NCBI GenBank assembly: GCA_015068605.1 | Contig: SVKF01000008.1 | Span: forward strand, 16,725-80,724 | Source: Oscillospiraceae bacterium | Lineage (GTDB): Bacteria; Bacillota; Clostridia; Monoglobales; Monoglobaceae | Direction: 5' to 3' | Length of the DNA: 64,000 bases | In this document: positions 17,977 through 27,560 of the stretch, piece by piece | Layout of the letters: every line of letters begins with the position of its first letter | Position numbering within the stretch: the stretch's first letter is position 1 | Program-made: the position numbers and the translations under genes | The notes under the pieces: model-generated | The model's input: only the letters and a program-made list of their open reading frames with translations | Databases searched by the model: none | Told to the model about the DNA's origin: nothing

Positions 17977-18906
17977 TTAACCTTTTACACCGCCGACAGT
18001 TATACCGCCCATAATTCTTCTCTGGAAGAACGCAAATATGATAAATGGCGGAATACTACCGAAGACAAGTCCCATAAAGTATGTATTATACTCAATGGTC
18101 GCATTTCCAGACATATGATACAATTTAAGTGGCATTGTAACCTTATCCGGAGAGATAATCAACGGACCCATATAATCAGCCCAAGATGCACTCAATACAC
18201 CGATTGATTCGTATATAACGATTGGCATTGAGAGCGGGAACATAATTTTAAAGAATACCCCATAGTTCGTACATCCATCAATTTTAGCAGCTTCAACATA
18301 AGATGTTGAAAGAGTATCAAAGTTATTCTTAAAGAGCAATACTGCATAACAGTCCGCACCGGCACCGAGCCAGAAAGGAATAAATGTATTAAGAACATCT
18401 ACACCAAGAACTAAACCCTGTTCTTCCAAATAGTTTCTTGCGAACGGAAAGGCTGTATAACTAATGTAGTTCGGCACTGTTCTGATCTGACCGGGCATCA
18501 TCATTGTCCATACGATAAGTACAAACAAGAGCTTTGAGCCTGTTGGTTTAAGCTTTGACAAAACATAACCACCAAATCCACAAACAACGAGTCTTGAAAT
18601 TAACTCACCAACCGATCTGATAAGCGTATTCACGATTGTTGGAGCAAGGTCAAGCTTTACCCATGCATCAACCACTCGAGTCTTTGCAATCTCCCACGAT
18701 ATTTCTTTCGGGAAAAACGATGGATCAGCTATGATTTCCGTTGACTTTTTAAAGGCAGATGAAACTGCCCATATTGCCGGAATAAGCGAACATAACGCAA
18801 CAACAATAAGAATTGCAAATATAATCCAATAAAGGAGCTGACCCTTAAATGTTTTAAGTTCGGCTGAGCTTAAACAAGCCGCCTTTTTTTCATTAAATCT
18901 TTTCAT
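17977..18906 (-). CDS. Carbohydrate ABC transporter permease, MalG/UgpE type
   Basis: 309 residues, six membrane spans. The cytoplasmic coupling loop EAAKIDGCTNYGVFFKI follows the EAA signature for contact with the ATPase. N-terminal 30 residues are soluble. It pairs with the MalF-type permease 19 bases upstream. The C-terminal RRIMGGITVGGVKG is characteristic of sugar-uptake CUT1 permeases. No ATPase or solute-binding protein is present in the window; a shared MsmX-like ATPase is usual in Firmicutes. Confidence 0.9.
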   Translation of the reverse strand: MKRFNEKKAACLSSAELKTFKGQLLYWIIFAILIVVALCSLIPAIWAVSSAFKKSTEIIADPSFFPKEISWEIAKTRVVDAWVKLDLAPTIVNTLIRSVGELISRLVVCGFGGYVLSKLKPTGSKLLFVLIVWTMMMPGQIRTVPNYISYTAFPFARNYLEEQGLVLGVDVLNTFIPFWLGAGADCYAVLLFKNNFDTLSTSYVEAAKIDGCTNYGVFFKIMFPLSMPIVIYESIGVLSASWADYMGPLIISPDKVTMPLKLYHMSGNATIEYNTYFMGLVFGSIPPFIIFAFFQRRIMGGITVGGVKG

Positions 18907-18925
18907 TTTCTATCCTCGTGCCTCC

Positions 18926-19933
18926 TTAATATCTGCTTTCAACTTTCTTATTCAGCCAAAAATAGAATATTGTGAAAACAATAAGAATAAGAAATATAAT
19001 AACACCAAGAGCCATAGCCTGACCAACTCTTCCTGCACTGAGGAATCCATATCTGTAAAGCTGGAGTGACAGAGTTGTTGAGGCAAAGTTCGGACCACCA
19101 TCTGTCATTGCAAACGGTTCCTGCATAACCTGGAAAACACCAATAATTTGTCTTACAAAATTAAGAATCAACAAACCTTCAATAGCAGGTCTTGTTACAT
19201 ACCAAAATCTTTTGAAAGGACCTGCGCCGTCGATGAGCGCTGCTTCGTAAAGCTCTGTTGATATACCCTGCATGGAAGCAAAATAAAGAAGCATCGAGCC
19301 ACCAAAGCCCTTCCATGTCATATATATTACAATACCGATAATGGTAAAGTCAGGGTCCATCAACCAATCATACGGTGCAATATCAAGCCAGGATAAAGCC
19401 ATATTCAAAAGACCGATTTCGCCCGGGTCGTACATCTTCGTCCAAATCAACATCGCCGCAATTCCGGGAATAACCACCGGAAGGTAAATCAAAAGTCTCA
19501 ATCCGCTTCTGAAATGAACCATTTCATTAAGACCGGCTGCAATAAGAAGCGGCGGAATATATCCGATAATCATTGACCACATAACGAACTTACATGTATT
19601 CAAAAGAATCGGAACAAAATATGAATTCGTCACAACAATTTTAAAGTTGTTTAAGCCAACAAATTCATCCGTAGGCGTGAATCCTTCAATTTTAAAGAAA
19701 GACCACCAGAACGCCATTACTGTCGGACGCCATACCATAGTGTACAGAATGAACACTGTAGGAATAAGCAAAATCCAAGCTTCAATGTTATTCCGACGTC
19801 TCATTTTTTTCTTTAGCTTTTCAACCGATAAAAGAGCAATGTCTTTATTTGCCTTTATCGCTGCCGTCTGCCCCGCATCAGAAACATTTACATCGTTTGA
19901 TGCATTGGCAGGCTTAGTTTTTTTAACCTTCAA
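18926..19933 (-). CDS. Carbohydrate ABC transporter permease, MalF/UgpA type
   Basis: 335 residues, six membrane spans after a long charged N-terminal tail (about residues 1-60, Lys-rich). EAA loop YEAALIDGAGPFKRFW. Start inferred as TTG at 19933, because AGAGGG lies seven bases upstream; no in-frame ATG is available near it, and a TTG at 19972 lacks a good site. Forms the transmembrane heterodimer with the following permease. Substrate unknown; likely an oligosaccharide or glycoside. Confidence 0.88.
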   Translation of the reverse strand: MKVKKTKPANASNDVNVSDAGQTAAIKANKDIALLSVEKLKKKMRRRNNIEAWILLIPTVFILYTMVWRPTVMAFWWSFFKIEGFTPTDEFVGLNNFKIVVTNSYFVPILLNTCKFVMWSMIIGYIPPLLIAAGLNEMVHFRSGLRLLIYLPVVIPGIAAMLIWTKMYDPGEIGLLNMALSWLDIAPYDWLMDPDFTIIGIVIYMTWKGFGGSMLLYFASMQGISTELYEAALIDGAGPFKRFWYVTRPAIEGLLILNFVRQIIGVFQVMQEPFAMTDGGPNFASTTLSLQLYRYGFLSAGRVGQAMALGVIIFLILIVFTIFYFWLNKKVESRY

Positions 19934-20098
19934 TTTTTTTACCCTCTTTCCATGTTGAATATAGCACCGCAACAGACAAACGCACCGCTACGGTTAAGAT
20001 TAAAATTGTATGTAAAATTTAATTATCTTCTATGTTTAATTATGCCTAATTTTCCATTTTGCACAACATTTCCAAATATTAGACACACTGTTTATATA

Positions 20099-20127
20099 AC
20101 TATAACACATCCCTTACAAAAAATCAA
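20099..20127 (-). promoter_or_regulatory. Probable promoter of the permease operon
   Basis: Minus strand TTGATT (20122-20127), 17 bases, TATAGT (20099-20104), giving a leader of about 160 bases. The gap 19934-20260 otherwise shows only AT-rich sequence. Confidence 0.5.
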
Positions 20128-20259
20128 GTACTTTTTGAAATTTTTTTATCATTTTAAACAAAAAATTTCTCCCCTTCCTATGCAATCTCACTTTATTTTG
20201 TCAAATATTGTTAAAATTTAACGATCTTTTAAAAAATCTTCCTTTTATTTATATTTTTA

Positions 20260-20288
20260 TTGACTTTATGCAAAAAATATGTTATCAT
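20260..20288 (+). promoter_or_regulatory. Promoter of the glycine riboswitch transcript
   Basis: TTGACT (20260-20265), 17 bases, TATCAT (20283-20288). Confidence 0.7.
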
Positions 20289-20332
20289 ATACGATGAATT
20301 ATCCGTTGAAGTGTTCGGAATTATCAGACCGG

Positions 20333-20492
20333 ATACTGAGGAAACTCTGGAGAATCCCGTTTTCGGGTGCCGAAGGTGCAAGGCTTTATGCCGAATCTCT
20401 CAGGCAAAAGGACAGAGGTTCATTTCTAAATATTTTAATGAATCATTGTGCTTTGAGAGTCAGGGGTATGCCTGACTTATTTTATTTTTTAA
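20333..20492 (+). promoter_or_regulatory. Glycine riboswitch, single aptamer, with terminator
   Basis: Aptamer about 20333-20417: GGAGAATCCCG, GTGCCGAAGGTGCAAGG and GAATCTCTCAGGCAAAAGGA are the conserved gcvT-element blocks. A terminator, TCAGGGGTATGCCTGA followed by T-rich sequence (20459-20490), comes next. GAGAG at 20455-20459 can pair with the aptamer's CTCTC, giving the switch. Only one aptamer is present rather than the classic tandem, a form often found with amino-acid symporters. Confidence 0.92.
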
Positions 20493-20509
20493 CAGAAAGG
20501 ATGAAAAAA

Positions 20510-21997
20510 ATGATTGAGTCTATCACAAAAATCAACACTTCAATCAATGATGTTGTTTGGGGAGTTCCTGCTCTGTTTCTTCTCATAGGAACAGGTGTTT
20601 TGATGACACTTCTCCTCAAATTTTTCCAATTCACACACTTTGGACACACTATCAAAGAAACAATCGGCGGAATGTTCAAAAACAAGGATATTCTGAAAAA
20701 CGAAAAAGAAGGACAGGTTTCACAGTTTCAGGCTATGTGTACTGCTCTTTCCGCAACAATAGGTACCGGTAATATCGCAGGTATCGCTCTCGCAATCACA
20801 ATGGGTGGCCCCGGTGCTATTTTCTGGATGTGGATTGCGGCGATTGTCGGAATGCTGACAAATTACTCTGAAAATGTTTTAGGTATTTATTTCAGAAGAA
20901 GAAACAAAAACGGTGAATGGTGCGGAGGCTCTATGTACTTCCTTCAGGATGGTCTCGGGTCATACAAAGGCTGCAAACATATAGGTAAAATCCTTGCTGT
21001 CCTCTTCTCTGTTTTTGCGCTCTTAGCTTCTTTTGGTATTGGTAACATGGGACAGGTTAGCTCTATCAAGGATAGTATCAGCACTCTTGTTCCCAAAATG
21101 AATCCTACAATATACTCGCTTATTATCGGCGGAATCGTTGCTTTTGTTGCTGCACTTGTTATTCTTGGAGGACTTAAGAGAATCGCAAAAGCCAACGAAA
21201 AGATTGTTCCTTTTATGTCTGTTTTCTACATAATCGGTTCACTCATTATAATAGGTGTCAACTATGACAAAATCATTCCTGCATTTGGTTCAATCTTCGG
21301 AAATGCATTTACCCCAACAGCAGTTGTCGGCGGTACTGCAGGTGCTGCACTCAAAATGGCAGTAACATGGGGCTTTAAGCGTGGAGTATTTTCAAACGAG
21401 GCAGGGCTTGGTTCTTCCGTTATGGTTCACTCCTCCTCTAATGTTAAAGAACCTGTTGTTCAGGGCCTATGGGGAATTTTCGAAGTATTCTTCGATACCA
21501 TCATCGTGTGTACAATGACAGCTCTTGTTATCCTGACAAGTGGAGTTGTTAATATACAAACAGGCGAATCAATCAGCGGTGCTACAAAGCTTGGTCTTGC
21601 AACGGAAGCATTTACGGGTCAATTCGGTACTGCCGGAGGAATTTTTATCGCTATCGCAATTACGCTTTTTGCATTTTCAACAGTTCTTGGATGGAGTTAT
21701 TACGGCACAAAGGCTTGGGAATATCTTTTCAAAGGCAAAGGGCTTTGGGTTTATAAATTCATATTCATCGGGATGATTATCGCTTGTTGTGTTCTAGACA
21801 CCTCCCTCGCCGTTGACCTTTCCGATACATTTAACGGGCTCATGATGATCCCTAACCTTATTGGTGTTATCGCACTTTCCGGGCTTGTTGTCAAGATTAC
21901 TAAAAACTACAAAGACAGAAAATTTAAGAATAAAGACATTAAACCAATGCTTTCAGCATTTGAAAACATTCAGACTGAACAAGAAAATAACCTTTAA
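20510..21997 (+). CDS. Alanine/glycine:Na+ symporter (AGCS family)
   Basis: 495 residues, about 11 membrane spans. The family signature GTGNIAGIALAITMGGPG and WGFKRGVFSNEAGLGSS are visible. Imports glycine and/or alanine with sodium. Start taken as the second ATG (20510) because AAAGGATG spaces correctly to it; the ATG at 20501 touches the ribosome binding site. The long upstream frame is riboswitch sequence, not coding. The glycine riboswitch directly upstream supports glycine as a substrate. Confidence 0.95.
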   Translation: MIESITKINTSINDVVWGVPALFLLIGTGVLMTLLLKFFQFTHFGHTIKETIGGMFKNKDILKNEKEGQVSQFQAMCTALSATIGTGNIAGIALAITMGGPGAIFWMWIAAIVGMLTNYSENVLGIYFRRRNKNGEWCGGSMYFLQDGLGSYKGCKHIGKILAVLFSVFALLASFGIGNMGQVSSIKDSISTLVPKMNPTIYSLIIGGIVAFVAALVILGGLKRIAKANEKIVPFMSVFYIIGSLIIIGVNYDKIIPAFGSIFGNAFTPTAVVGGTAGAALKMAVTWGFKRGVFSNEAGLGSSVMVHSSSNVKEPVVQGLWGIFEVFFDTIIVCTMTALVILTSGVVNIQTGESISGATKLGLATEAFTGQFGTAGGIFIAIAITLFAFSTVLGWSYYGTKAWEYLFKGKGLWVYKFIFIGMIIACCVLDTSLAVDLSDTFNGLMMIPNLIGVIALSGLVVKITKNYKDRKFKNKDIKPMLSAFENIQTEQENNL

Positions 21998-21999
21998 GA

Positions 22000-22032
22000 T
22001 AAATAAAAAGAGCCGCTCGGCTCTTTTTATTT
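22000..22032. terminator. Bidirectional terminator
   Basis: AAATAAAAAGAGCC/GGCTCTTTTTATTT between the symporter and the converging DHHW gene; it overlaps the DHHW stop. Confidence 0.88.
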
Positions 22033-23134
22033 ATCTTAATATTTTGGAATTATTAAGCATCGTTGTGCTGTACAGGAATAAAACATCCTGATTATTAAAT
22101 TTTATAAAAGCTCCGAGATAATCGCTTTGGACATATCTTATATCCACCACAGTTGTTTTTTTATACCGCTGTGACAATAGCGGTGCTATACTGCTTCCGA
22201 AGGAATCACGGAAAATTACCAGCTCTCTCTCTGTTGTTGCAGCAGGATTTTCTATTGTCACAAGTGGCGTTGACCCTGAAAGAAACATTTCGTATGGGTC
22301 TTTACCTTTTGCCTTTTCCATATCGTACATAGCCCCTTCCTTGGGCATTCCCGTGTCATAATATGTCACAACAGCATTATCTATAATATCATTTGTCAGG
22401 TATTTTATTTCATCCGCCTCACAGGGAAGTGCAGATTGCCCTGCATATACGCCTAGAAACGGGTTATCAAGCTTATTTACGGTATATTCCAAGCGAATCT
22501 CATCCGCTCCCATTTGTTCTGCCATATATTTGGCAATTCCCGTTATTTTCTCCTGTTTCCAATGGGAATCGGTTCTGTAATAATCATCTATTTCCAACAA
22601 CTGCGCAATATCTATATACACGGCATAATTCATTTCCGATTCAAAATAGTCAATAAAATTTTCGTAATTAATCGACGGATAGCCGTATTTTTCCGCAAGA
22701 AAATAATTTTTATCCGGCACTATAGATAAATACACATCGGCATCGCTGTTCTTGATAAATTTATGGTATATGGAAGTAAATTTCTTTGCACCATACTCCA
22801 TCATCTCTTTGTTTTCCGGATATTCCAATTTTGAAATATGACCTTCTTTCATATATATCCCGTTATTATCAGCTTTATTTAAGATTTTTGTAGAAAATAC
22901 AGCTTTTACCGTTCTGAAATTATCCCTCATCGGAAACTGGTCGGCGGCATACACTTCAAACTCCTTTGCATACTCCCCCGAAAACACTCTTTCCGCCGAA
23001 AGCTCCGGCTTTTGGGCTAAAACCCTTCTTTCGCTGTCGGATATTTCCTCATCGGCTTTAAAATAGCACATAACCGACAAAACCGAAAAAAACAGAGCAA
23101 AAATACAAATCATTATAATATTTTTATTTTTCAT
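22031..23134 (-). CDS. DHHW/AlgJ-like protein, partner of MBOAT acyltransferase
   Basis: 367 residues with an N-terminal membrane anchor (about 7-27) and an extracytoplasmic domain. TDSHW at about 188-192 matches the DHHW signature, and RDSFGSS later supplies the likely SGNH-type serine. AlgJ/AlgX and DltD-like proteins of this kind finish O-acylation of exported polysaccharides with an MBOAT protein. It lies 11 bases after the MBOAT gene, so both act together on a surface glycan whose identity is unknown. Confidence 0.85.
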   Translation of the reverse strand: MKNKNIIMICIFALFFSVLSVMCYFKADEEISDSERRVLAQKPELSAERVFSGEYAKEFEVYAADQFPMRDNFRTVKAVFSTKILNKADNNGIYMKEGHISKLEYPENKEMMEYGAKKFTSIYHKFIKNSDADVYLSIVPDKNYFLAEKYGYPSINYENFIDYFESEMNYAVYIDIAQLLEIDDYYRTDSHWKQEKITGIAKYMAEQMGADEIRLEYTVNKLDNPFLGVYAGQSALPCEADEIKYLTNDIIDNAVVTYYDTGMPKEGAMYDMEKAKGKDPYEMFLSGSTPLVTIENPAATTERELVIFRDSFGSSIAPLLSQRYKKTTVVDIRYVQSDYLGAFIKFNNQDVLFLYSTTMLNNSKILR

Positions 23135-23145
23135 ATTCCGCCCCC

Positions 23146-24546
23146 CTAAAATCTGAAATATAAAAACGGATTAAACGACCCGTCTGCAAGATATGCCGTC
23201 ACAACTATAAGAAGCATTATAAGCACCGGTATTTCAAGAATATCGATTATCTTTTCGCCGCACCCGATATTTTTCAGATATGTCACTGTTTTTTTAGGCA
23301 AAGGGGTTGCTCCAAGGGCACTTATCAAAATAAGAAACCCGTAATTTTTAACTGCATAACCAATTCCCTGTGACACAAGTGGTATTCCTCCTGCTCCAAA
23401 CAAGCCTCCCACATAGGATATGGATTCCGTCAGATTGTTTCCGCTGAAAATCACAAAACTCACCGCTATAAGGAAAAATGTGTAAACAAAATCCACAGAT
23501 TTATGCGCCTTGAGGAAGCTTGTCAGGAAAAACTTTTCTATGGTCAAAAGTATACCAAAATATAGTCCCCAGATAACAAAATTCCATTCCGCTCCATGCC
23601 AAAATCCCGTCAGAAACCACACCGTAAAAATATTTATAAAAAAGCGGAGCTTTTTCACTCTGTTTCCACCCATCGGAATATAGACATAATCACGGAACCA
23701 GCTTCCGAGAGAGATATGCCATCTTCTCCAAAATTCCGAAATGCTCCTTGAAATAAAAGGATAGTTGAAATTTTCCATAAATTCAAAGCCTAATATTTTC
23801 CCCAGACCGATTGCCATATCGCTGTATCCCGAAAAATCATAATAAATCTGAAGCATATAGGAAATTGCAAATATCCAATAAAAAACAACGGATTTTTCGC
23901 CCGATGCCATAAAGCTTTCCGTAAGCTCACCGAGAGTGTTTGCAAGAATAATTTTCTTGGAAAGCCCGATAATAAACCTTCTTATGCCTTCCGCTGTCTT
24001 ATCGACCGTATGGCTTCGTTGCGTGAGTTGACCTTCAATATCCGAATATCTGACAATAGGTCCTGCAATAAGCTGCGGAAACAGAGCAACATAGGTCGCA
24101 AGGTTTATAAAATTTTTCTGCGCACTTACCGTCCCTCTGTAGACATCGATTTTGTAGCTTAAAATCTGAAAAGTGTAAAAGCTTATCCCTATAGGTAATG
24201 CGATGCCCAACAGAGAAGCCGACAATCCTGTTATTTTGTTGAAATTCTCAATAAAGAAATCTGCATATTTAAAATATGCCAATGTTCCCAAATCAAAAAC
24301 AACTGCCAATAAAAGAATTGCTTTTGATAAACCGGTTCCCTTATATTTTTCAATAAATATGCCGGACACATAACCGATTGCAACGGTTAATATCATAAGG
24401 GAAAGATATTTAGGCTCTCCCCAGCCGTAAAAAAACAGACTGGACAACAACAGCACGCTGTTTTTTATTTTTTTCGGGGCTATAAAATAAAGCAACAAAA
24501 CCACCGGCAAAAAATAATACAAAAAGGGAATACTTGAAAAAAGCAT
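23146..24546 (-). CDS. MBOAT family O-acyltransferase (AlgI/DltB-like)
   Basis: 466 residues with about 11 membrane spans. The MBOAT core FRDYVYIPMGGNRVKK and the catalytic-histidine region TGFWHGAEWNFVIWG are present. Moves acyl (commonly acetyl) groups across the membrane to a surface polymer with the DHHW protein. GGAGGAGAATT precedes the ATG. No polymer-synthesis genes accompany it. Confidence 0.93.
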   Translation of the reverse strand: MLFSSIPFLYYFLPVVLLLYFIAPKKIKNSVLLLSSLFFYGWGEPKYLSLMILTVAIGYVSGIFIEKYKGTGLSKAILLLAVVFDLGTLAYFKYADFFIENFNKITGLSASLLGIALPIGISFYTFQILSYKIDVYRGTVSAQKNFINLATYVALFPQLIAGPIVRYSDIEGQLTQRSHTVDKTAEGIRRFIIGLSKKIILANTLGELTESFMASGEKSVVFYWIFAISYMLQIYYDFSGYSDMAIGLGKILGFEFMENFNYPFISRSISEFWRRWHISLGSWFRDYVYIPMGGNRVKKLRFFINIFTVWFLTGFWHGAEWNFVIWGLYFGILLTIEKFFLTSFLKAHKSVDFVYTFFLIAVSFVIFSGNNLTESISYVGGLFGAGGIPLVSQGIGYAVKNYGFLILISALGATPLPKKTVTYLKNIGCGEKIIDILEIPVLIMLLIVVTAYLADGSFNPFLYFRF

Positions 24547-24562
24547 AATTCTCCTCCAAATC

Positions 24563-24597
24563 TAAAAGAGGCTGTGGCAAAAGCACCAGCCCCTTGG
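24563..24597 (-). terminator. Hairpin after the lipoprotein gene, R1-end type
   Basis: Minus strand GGGGCTG ... CAGCCTC with TTTT. The sequence GAGGCTGTGGCAAAAGCACCAG resembles the terminal hairpin of repeat R1. Confidence 0.65.
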
Positions 24598-24600
24598 TTT

Positions 24601-25365
24601 TTATCCTTCTAAAGATTTGGGACACATAACAAAGAAAACTTTATTTCCTTCGCTTCCCGTCACCATCTCTTCCGCTTCTGCGCAAATGAGCCATCTCAAA
24701 TTTGCATTACTCTTAAGCTTTGAAACAAAATCAGAAGCACTAACCGTTCCGTCAAGGTCAAACACATATCCCACAAAAGGAATTGAGCCAATCATCGGCA
24801 TAAAAGCAACGCCGGACTTATAGCCCTTAATCTCCGCCTCGTCAAAGCCGGGCAGATAATCTCCGGGCGCAACCGGATTTGGAACTAACATTATCTGTGA
24901 AGAAAGTTTTTCGGAAATCGCCGCCACTATATCATCTGTGCTCTTTCCCGCTTTTGCATTGGTCTTAAATACATCCAAAAGTGTATTTCCGACCGTCTTA
25001 TTTGAGCTTGACGGTGTTTCAACAGGCTTGCTTTGTTCGGGTTTGCTTTCTGCAGGTTTGTTTTCAGCAGGCTTATTTTGTTCCGGTTTACTTTCCGCAG
25101 GCTTGTTTTCTTCAGTTTTTCCATCTTCTTTTACTGTTTCGTCTGCAGTTTGCTTGTCCGACTCTTCCTGCTTCTCCGTTTGCTCATTCTTGTCTTCTTT
25201 TTCAGCCTTATCAGCCTCGTCCTTTTTACTTGTCTCGGGTTTTTCGATTTCATCGACAATTTTTTCGGGTTCAGGGTCTTTATTATCTTTTTCCTTATTG
25301 TCACCGCACGCAACTAATGTTGCGCCAATCATAATTGCCATAATAAACGATAAAAATTTTTTCAT
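24601..25365 (-). CDS. Lipoprotein with long Lys/Glu/Pro linker
   Basis: 254 residues. Signal sequence with lipobox TLVACGDN (Cys about 20), then about 110 residues of low-complexity Lys/Glu/Asp ending in repeats of the KPAESKPEQN type, then a roughly 120-residue C-terminal domain (from KTVGNTLLDVF). The linker would reach through the wall from the lipid anchor. The globular part is not recognised; it ends near GNKVFFVMCPKSLEG. It stands upstream of the MBOAT/DHHW pair with a hairpin between, so joint function is only possible. Confidence 0.78.
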   Translation of the reverse strand: MKKFLSFIMAIMIGATLVACGDNKEKDNKDPEPEKIVDEIEKPETSKKDEADKAEKEDKNEQTEKQEESDKQTADETVKEDGKTEENKPAESKPEQNKPAENKPAESKPEQSKPVETPSSSNKTVGNTLLDVFKTNAKAGKSTDDIVAAISEKLSSQIMLVPNPVAPGDYLPGFDEAEIKGYKSGVAFMPMIGSIPFVGYVFDLDGTVSASDFVSKLKSNANLRWLICAEAEEMVTGSEGNKVFFVMCPKSLEG

Positions 25366-25435
25366 ATTTTCTCTCCTTGTTTTTTAGTATTCATAACTAA
25401 TACTTCTATTATACCAAAAAGGTTGCAAATTAAAA

Positions 25436-27403
25436 TTAATTTTCTTTAGATGTCATATCGTTCAGCGACTTAAGCTCATAGAATCTGCCTTTTTTAGCCA
25501 TAAGCTCATCAAACGTTCCAACTTCAACGCATTTCCCCTGATCAAGAACAACTATTCTGTCTGCATCTCGAATTGTTGACAATCTATGGGCAACAATAAA
25601 TGTGGTTCTGCCTTTTATGAGACTCGATATAGCCTTTTGAACATGGTATTCGGAAATATTATCAAGGGCGGATGTTGCCTCGTCCAAAATCAAAATCTTC
25701 GGGTCACGCATAAGCGCTCTCGCAATAGATATTCTCTGGCGCTGACCTCCGGAAAGCTTATCGCCATGCTCACCAATCATTGTATCCAGTCCGTTAGGGA
25801 GGGATGGCAGGAATTCATTTATATTCGCCATTTCAACAACCTCTTCAAAGCGTTTTTTGGAATAGCCGGATACTCCGTATGTTATATTATCCCTTACTGT
25901 TCCCTTAAACAAAATACTGTTCTGCGGCACAACAGAAATAAACTGACGATACTGATTAAGGTTTATCTCATCTATCGGTTTTCCGTCAATTTTCAAGACA
26001 CCTTTAGTTGCCTTCAAAAATCCTATTATCATATTCATTGCTGTGGATTTACCCGAACCTGATGCACCAACGAATGCTATACACTCGCCCGGCTCAACAT
26101 TCAGCGAGAAATCCTTTATAGTTTCCTTATCTCCGTTCGGATAGCGATATGACACATTTTCAAACTGAACTGTTCCGTGTACATATTTAATCGGAATCTT
26201 GCCCGAATTATCCTCAACATCACGGGATAGCATAATTTCCGAAACAGAATGCAGTGACTCCGCCCCTTTTGTTATCTCCGGATAGAAATTTATAAGCGAC
26301 TGCACTTCGTTGCTTATTGTTGAAAAATAAGTCTTAAACAAAATAATGTCTCCGACGTGTATCTTCCCATTTAGGGCAAGGTATGCCGAGAAGATAAGAC
26401 AAACCGTACTTAAAATCTGACTTGTAACCCAGCTTACGGAGCCGAAATATGCACTCGTTTTATCCAAATCAAGACCTCTGTTGCGAAGCTGTCTGATTTT
26501 CTTCTCAAGAAGCGAAATTTCTTCGTCTTCAAGACCATGCGCCTTGGTTACGGGAATCATTTCAATCATACTTGCAACCTTAGCGGATACACTTTCTGTT
26601 TCAATTCTGTATTCCCTGTTTGTTTTTCTGACTTTGTTGCGAAAAGCATAAACAAGAAGAATGTTTATGGGAATAACCGCAATAAAGAAAAGGGTAACCC
26701 AGCCGCTCTTATATGCTGAGACGGAAATGGATATGATTATTCCTATCAAGCATGGAATAACACTCTTGACAAATCTTGAGTTAAGAGTTTCTATTGCTTC
26801 TATATCACGCATAAACTTCGATTGAATACGCCCCGATTCCATTTCCTTATGATATGTAACCGAAAGGTGTTGAAGTTTTCTTATAAGAGAACAACGAAGC
26901 CCTGCACCAATGTTTCGGAGCAGCTTATTTGCATACTTTTCATACCAGATATGGGTCGGGATATTCTGAACAATCAACAACCCCAGCGCAATCGCCAAAA
27001 CAGCAATATCCCTCGTTGCATTTGGACTGCCCTCCGTTACGATTGTTACAACCTCTGCCGTCACAATGGGAATAAGCCACACCGGGCTATGCTTGATGAT
27101 AAACAGAATTTGGGCTATGAAAACCTTAAACCAATTCTTCCTCAAAAGCTTAAAAACAAAGGAAATCCCTTTTGTTCCCTCTTCCTCATTTTCCGATTCG
27201 GAAAAGAACTGCTCATAATCAGGAATAGGGTTCTTCCGCCGCTCCTTGGCTTCTTTTACAGCCTCGTTCGCCTCTTTAACAGCCTTATCCGCCGCCTCTT
27301 TCACCCTTTTTGCATTCTCAATCGCCTCTTCAACGGTTTCTGTCTCGCTTGACTCTTTCTTTTCAAAAAATTCATCAATTTTGTTTTCCTTTGGATTTTC
27401 CAT
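25436..27403 (-). CDS. ABC exporter, fused membrane and ATPase domains, charged N-terminal extension
   Basis: 655 residues. Order: acidic/lysine-rich helical segment (about 1-65, heptad-like AVKEANEAVKEAKE), six-span exporter domain (about 85-390), nucleotide-binding domain with Walker A GASGSGKST, signature LSGGQRQRIS, Walker B ILILDEATS and switch His in VAHRLST. Start set at ATG 27403 with GGAG upstream; the longer frame to 27514 lies in hairpin DNA. Exports a lipid, drug or peptide; substrate not predictable. Probably a homodimer, as no partner half is adjacent. Confidence 0.9.
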   Translation of the reverse strand: MENPKENKIDEFFEKKESSETETVEEAIENAKRVKEAADKAVKEANEAVKEAKERRKNPIPDYEQFFSESENEEEGTKGISFVFKLLRKNWFKVFIAQILFIIKHSPVWLIPIVTAEVVTIVTEGSPNATRDIAVLAIALGLLIVQNIPTHIWYEKYANKLLRNIGAGLRCSLIRKLQHLSVTYHKEMESGRIQSKFMRDIEAIETLNSRFVKSVIPCLIGIIISISVSAYKSGWVTLFFIAVIPINILLVYAFRNKVRKTNREYRIETESVSAKVASMIEMIPVTKAHGLEDEEISLLEKKIRQLRNRGLDLDKTSAYFGSVSWVTSQILSTVCLIFSAYLALNGKIHVGDIILFKTYFSTISNEVQSLINFYPEITKGAESLHSVSEIMLSRDVEDNSGKIPIKYVHGTVQFENVSYRYPNGDKETIKDFSLNVEPGECIAFVGASGSGKSTAMNMIIGFLKATKGVLKIDGKPIDEINLNQYRQFISVVPQNSILFKGTVRDNITYGVSGYSKKRFEEVVEMANINEFLPSLPNGLDTMIGEHGDKLSGGQRQRISIARALMRDPKILILDEATSALDNISEYHVQKAISSLIKGRTTFIVAHRLSTIRDADRIVVLDQGKCVEVGTFDELMAKKGRFYELKSLNDMTSKEN

Positions 27404-27486
27404 AATAATCTCCATTCCGCCGCTCTGCGTCGCCACAAATAGTAATGAATAATCTCCTATCCGCAGAGCAAGGAATGATAAGAGAT

Positions 27487-27560
27487 TATTTCGTCCATGT
27501 GCATTTTTGAGCATAAATGCTCAAAAAATTTTGCACGGACAATAAAATCCGCCGGAGGCT
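27487..27560. other. Large imperfect inverted repeat upstream of the ABC exporter
   Basis: GTCC ... GGAC closes a stem holding TTTGAGCAT/ATGCTCAAA (27506-27526) and TGCA/TGCA. A second hairpin, AACGGGAAAG/CTTTCCCGTT, follows at about 27560-27582. On the minus strand these precede the exporter gene and could be a structured leader. The rest of 27404-27768 shows nothing else recognisable. Confidence 0.5.

Noticed and set aside
25033..25317. Hydrophobic plus-strand frames opposite the lipoprotein
   Set aside because: Produced by the complement of a Lys/Glu low-complexity linker; the lipobox and ribosome binding site support the minus strand.
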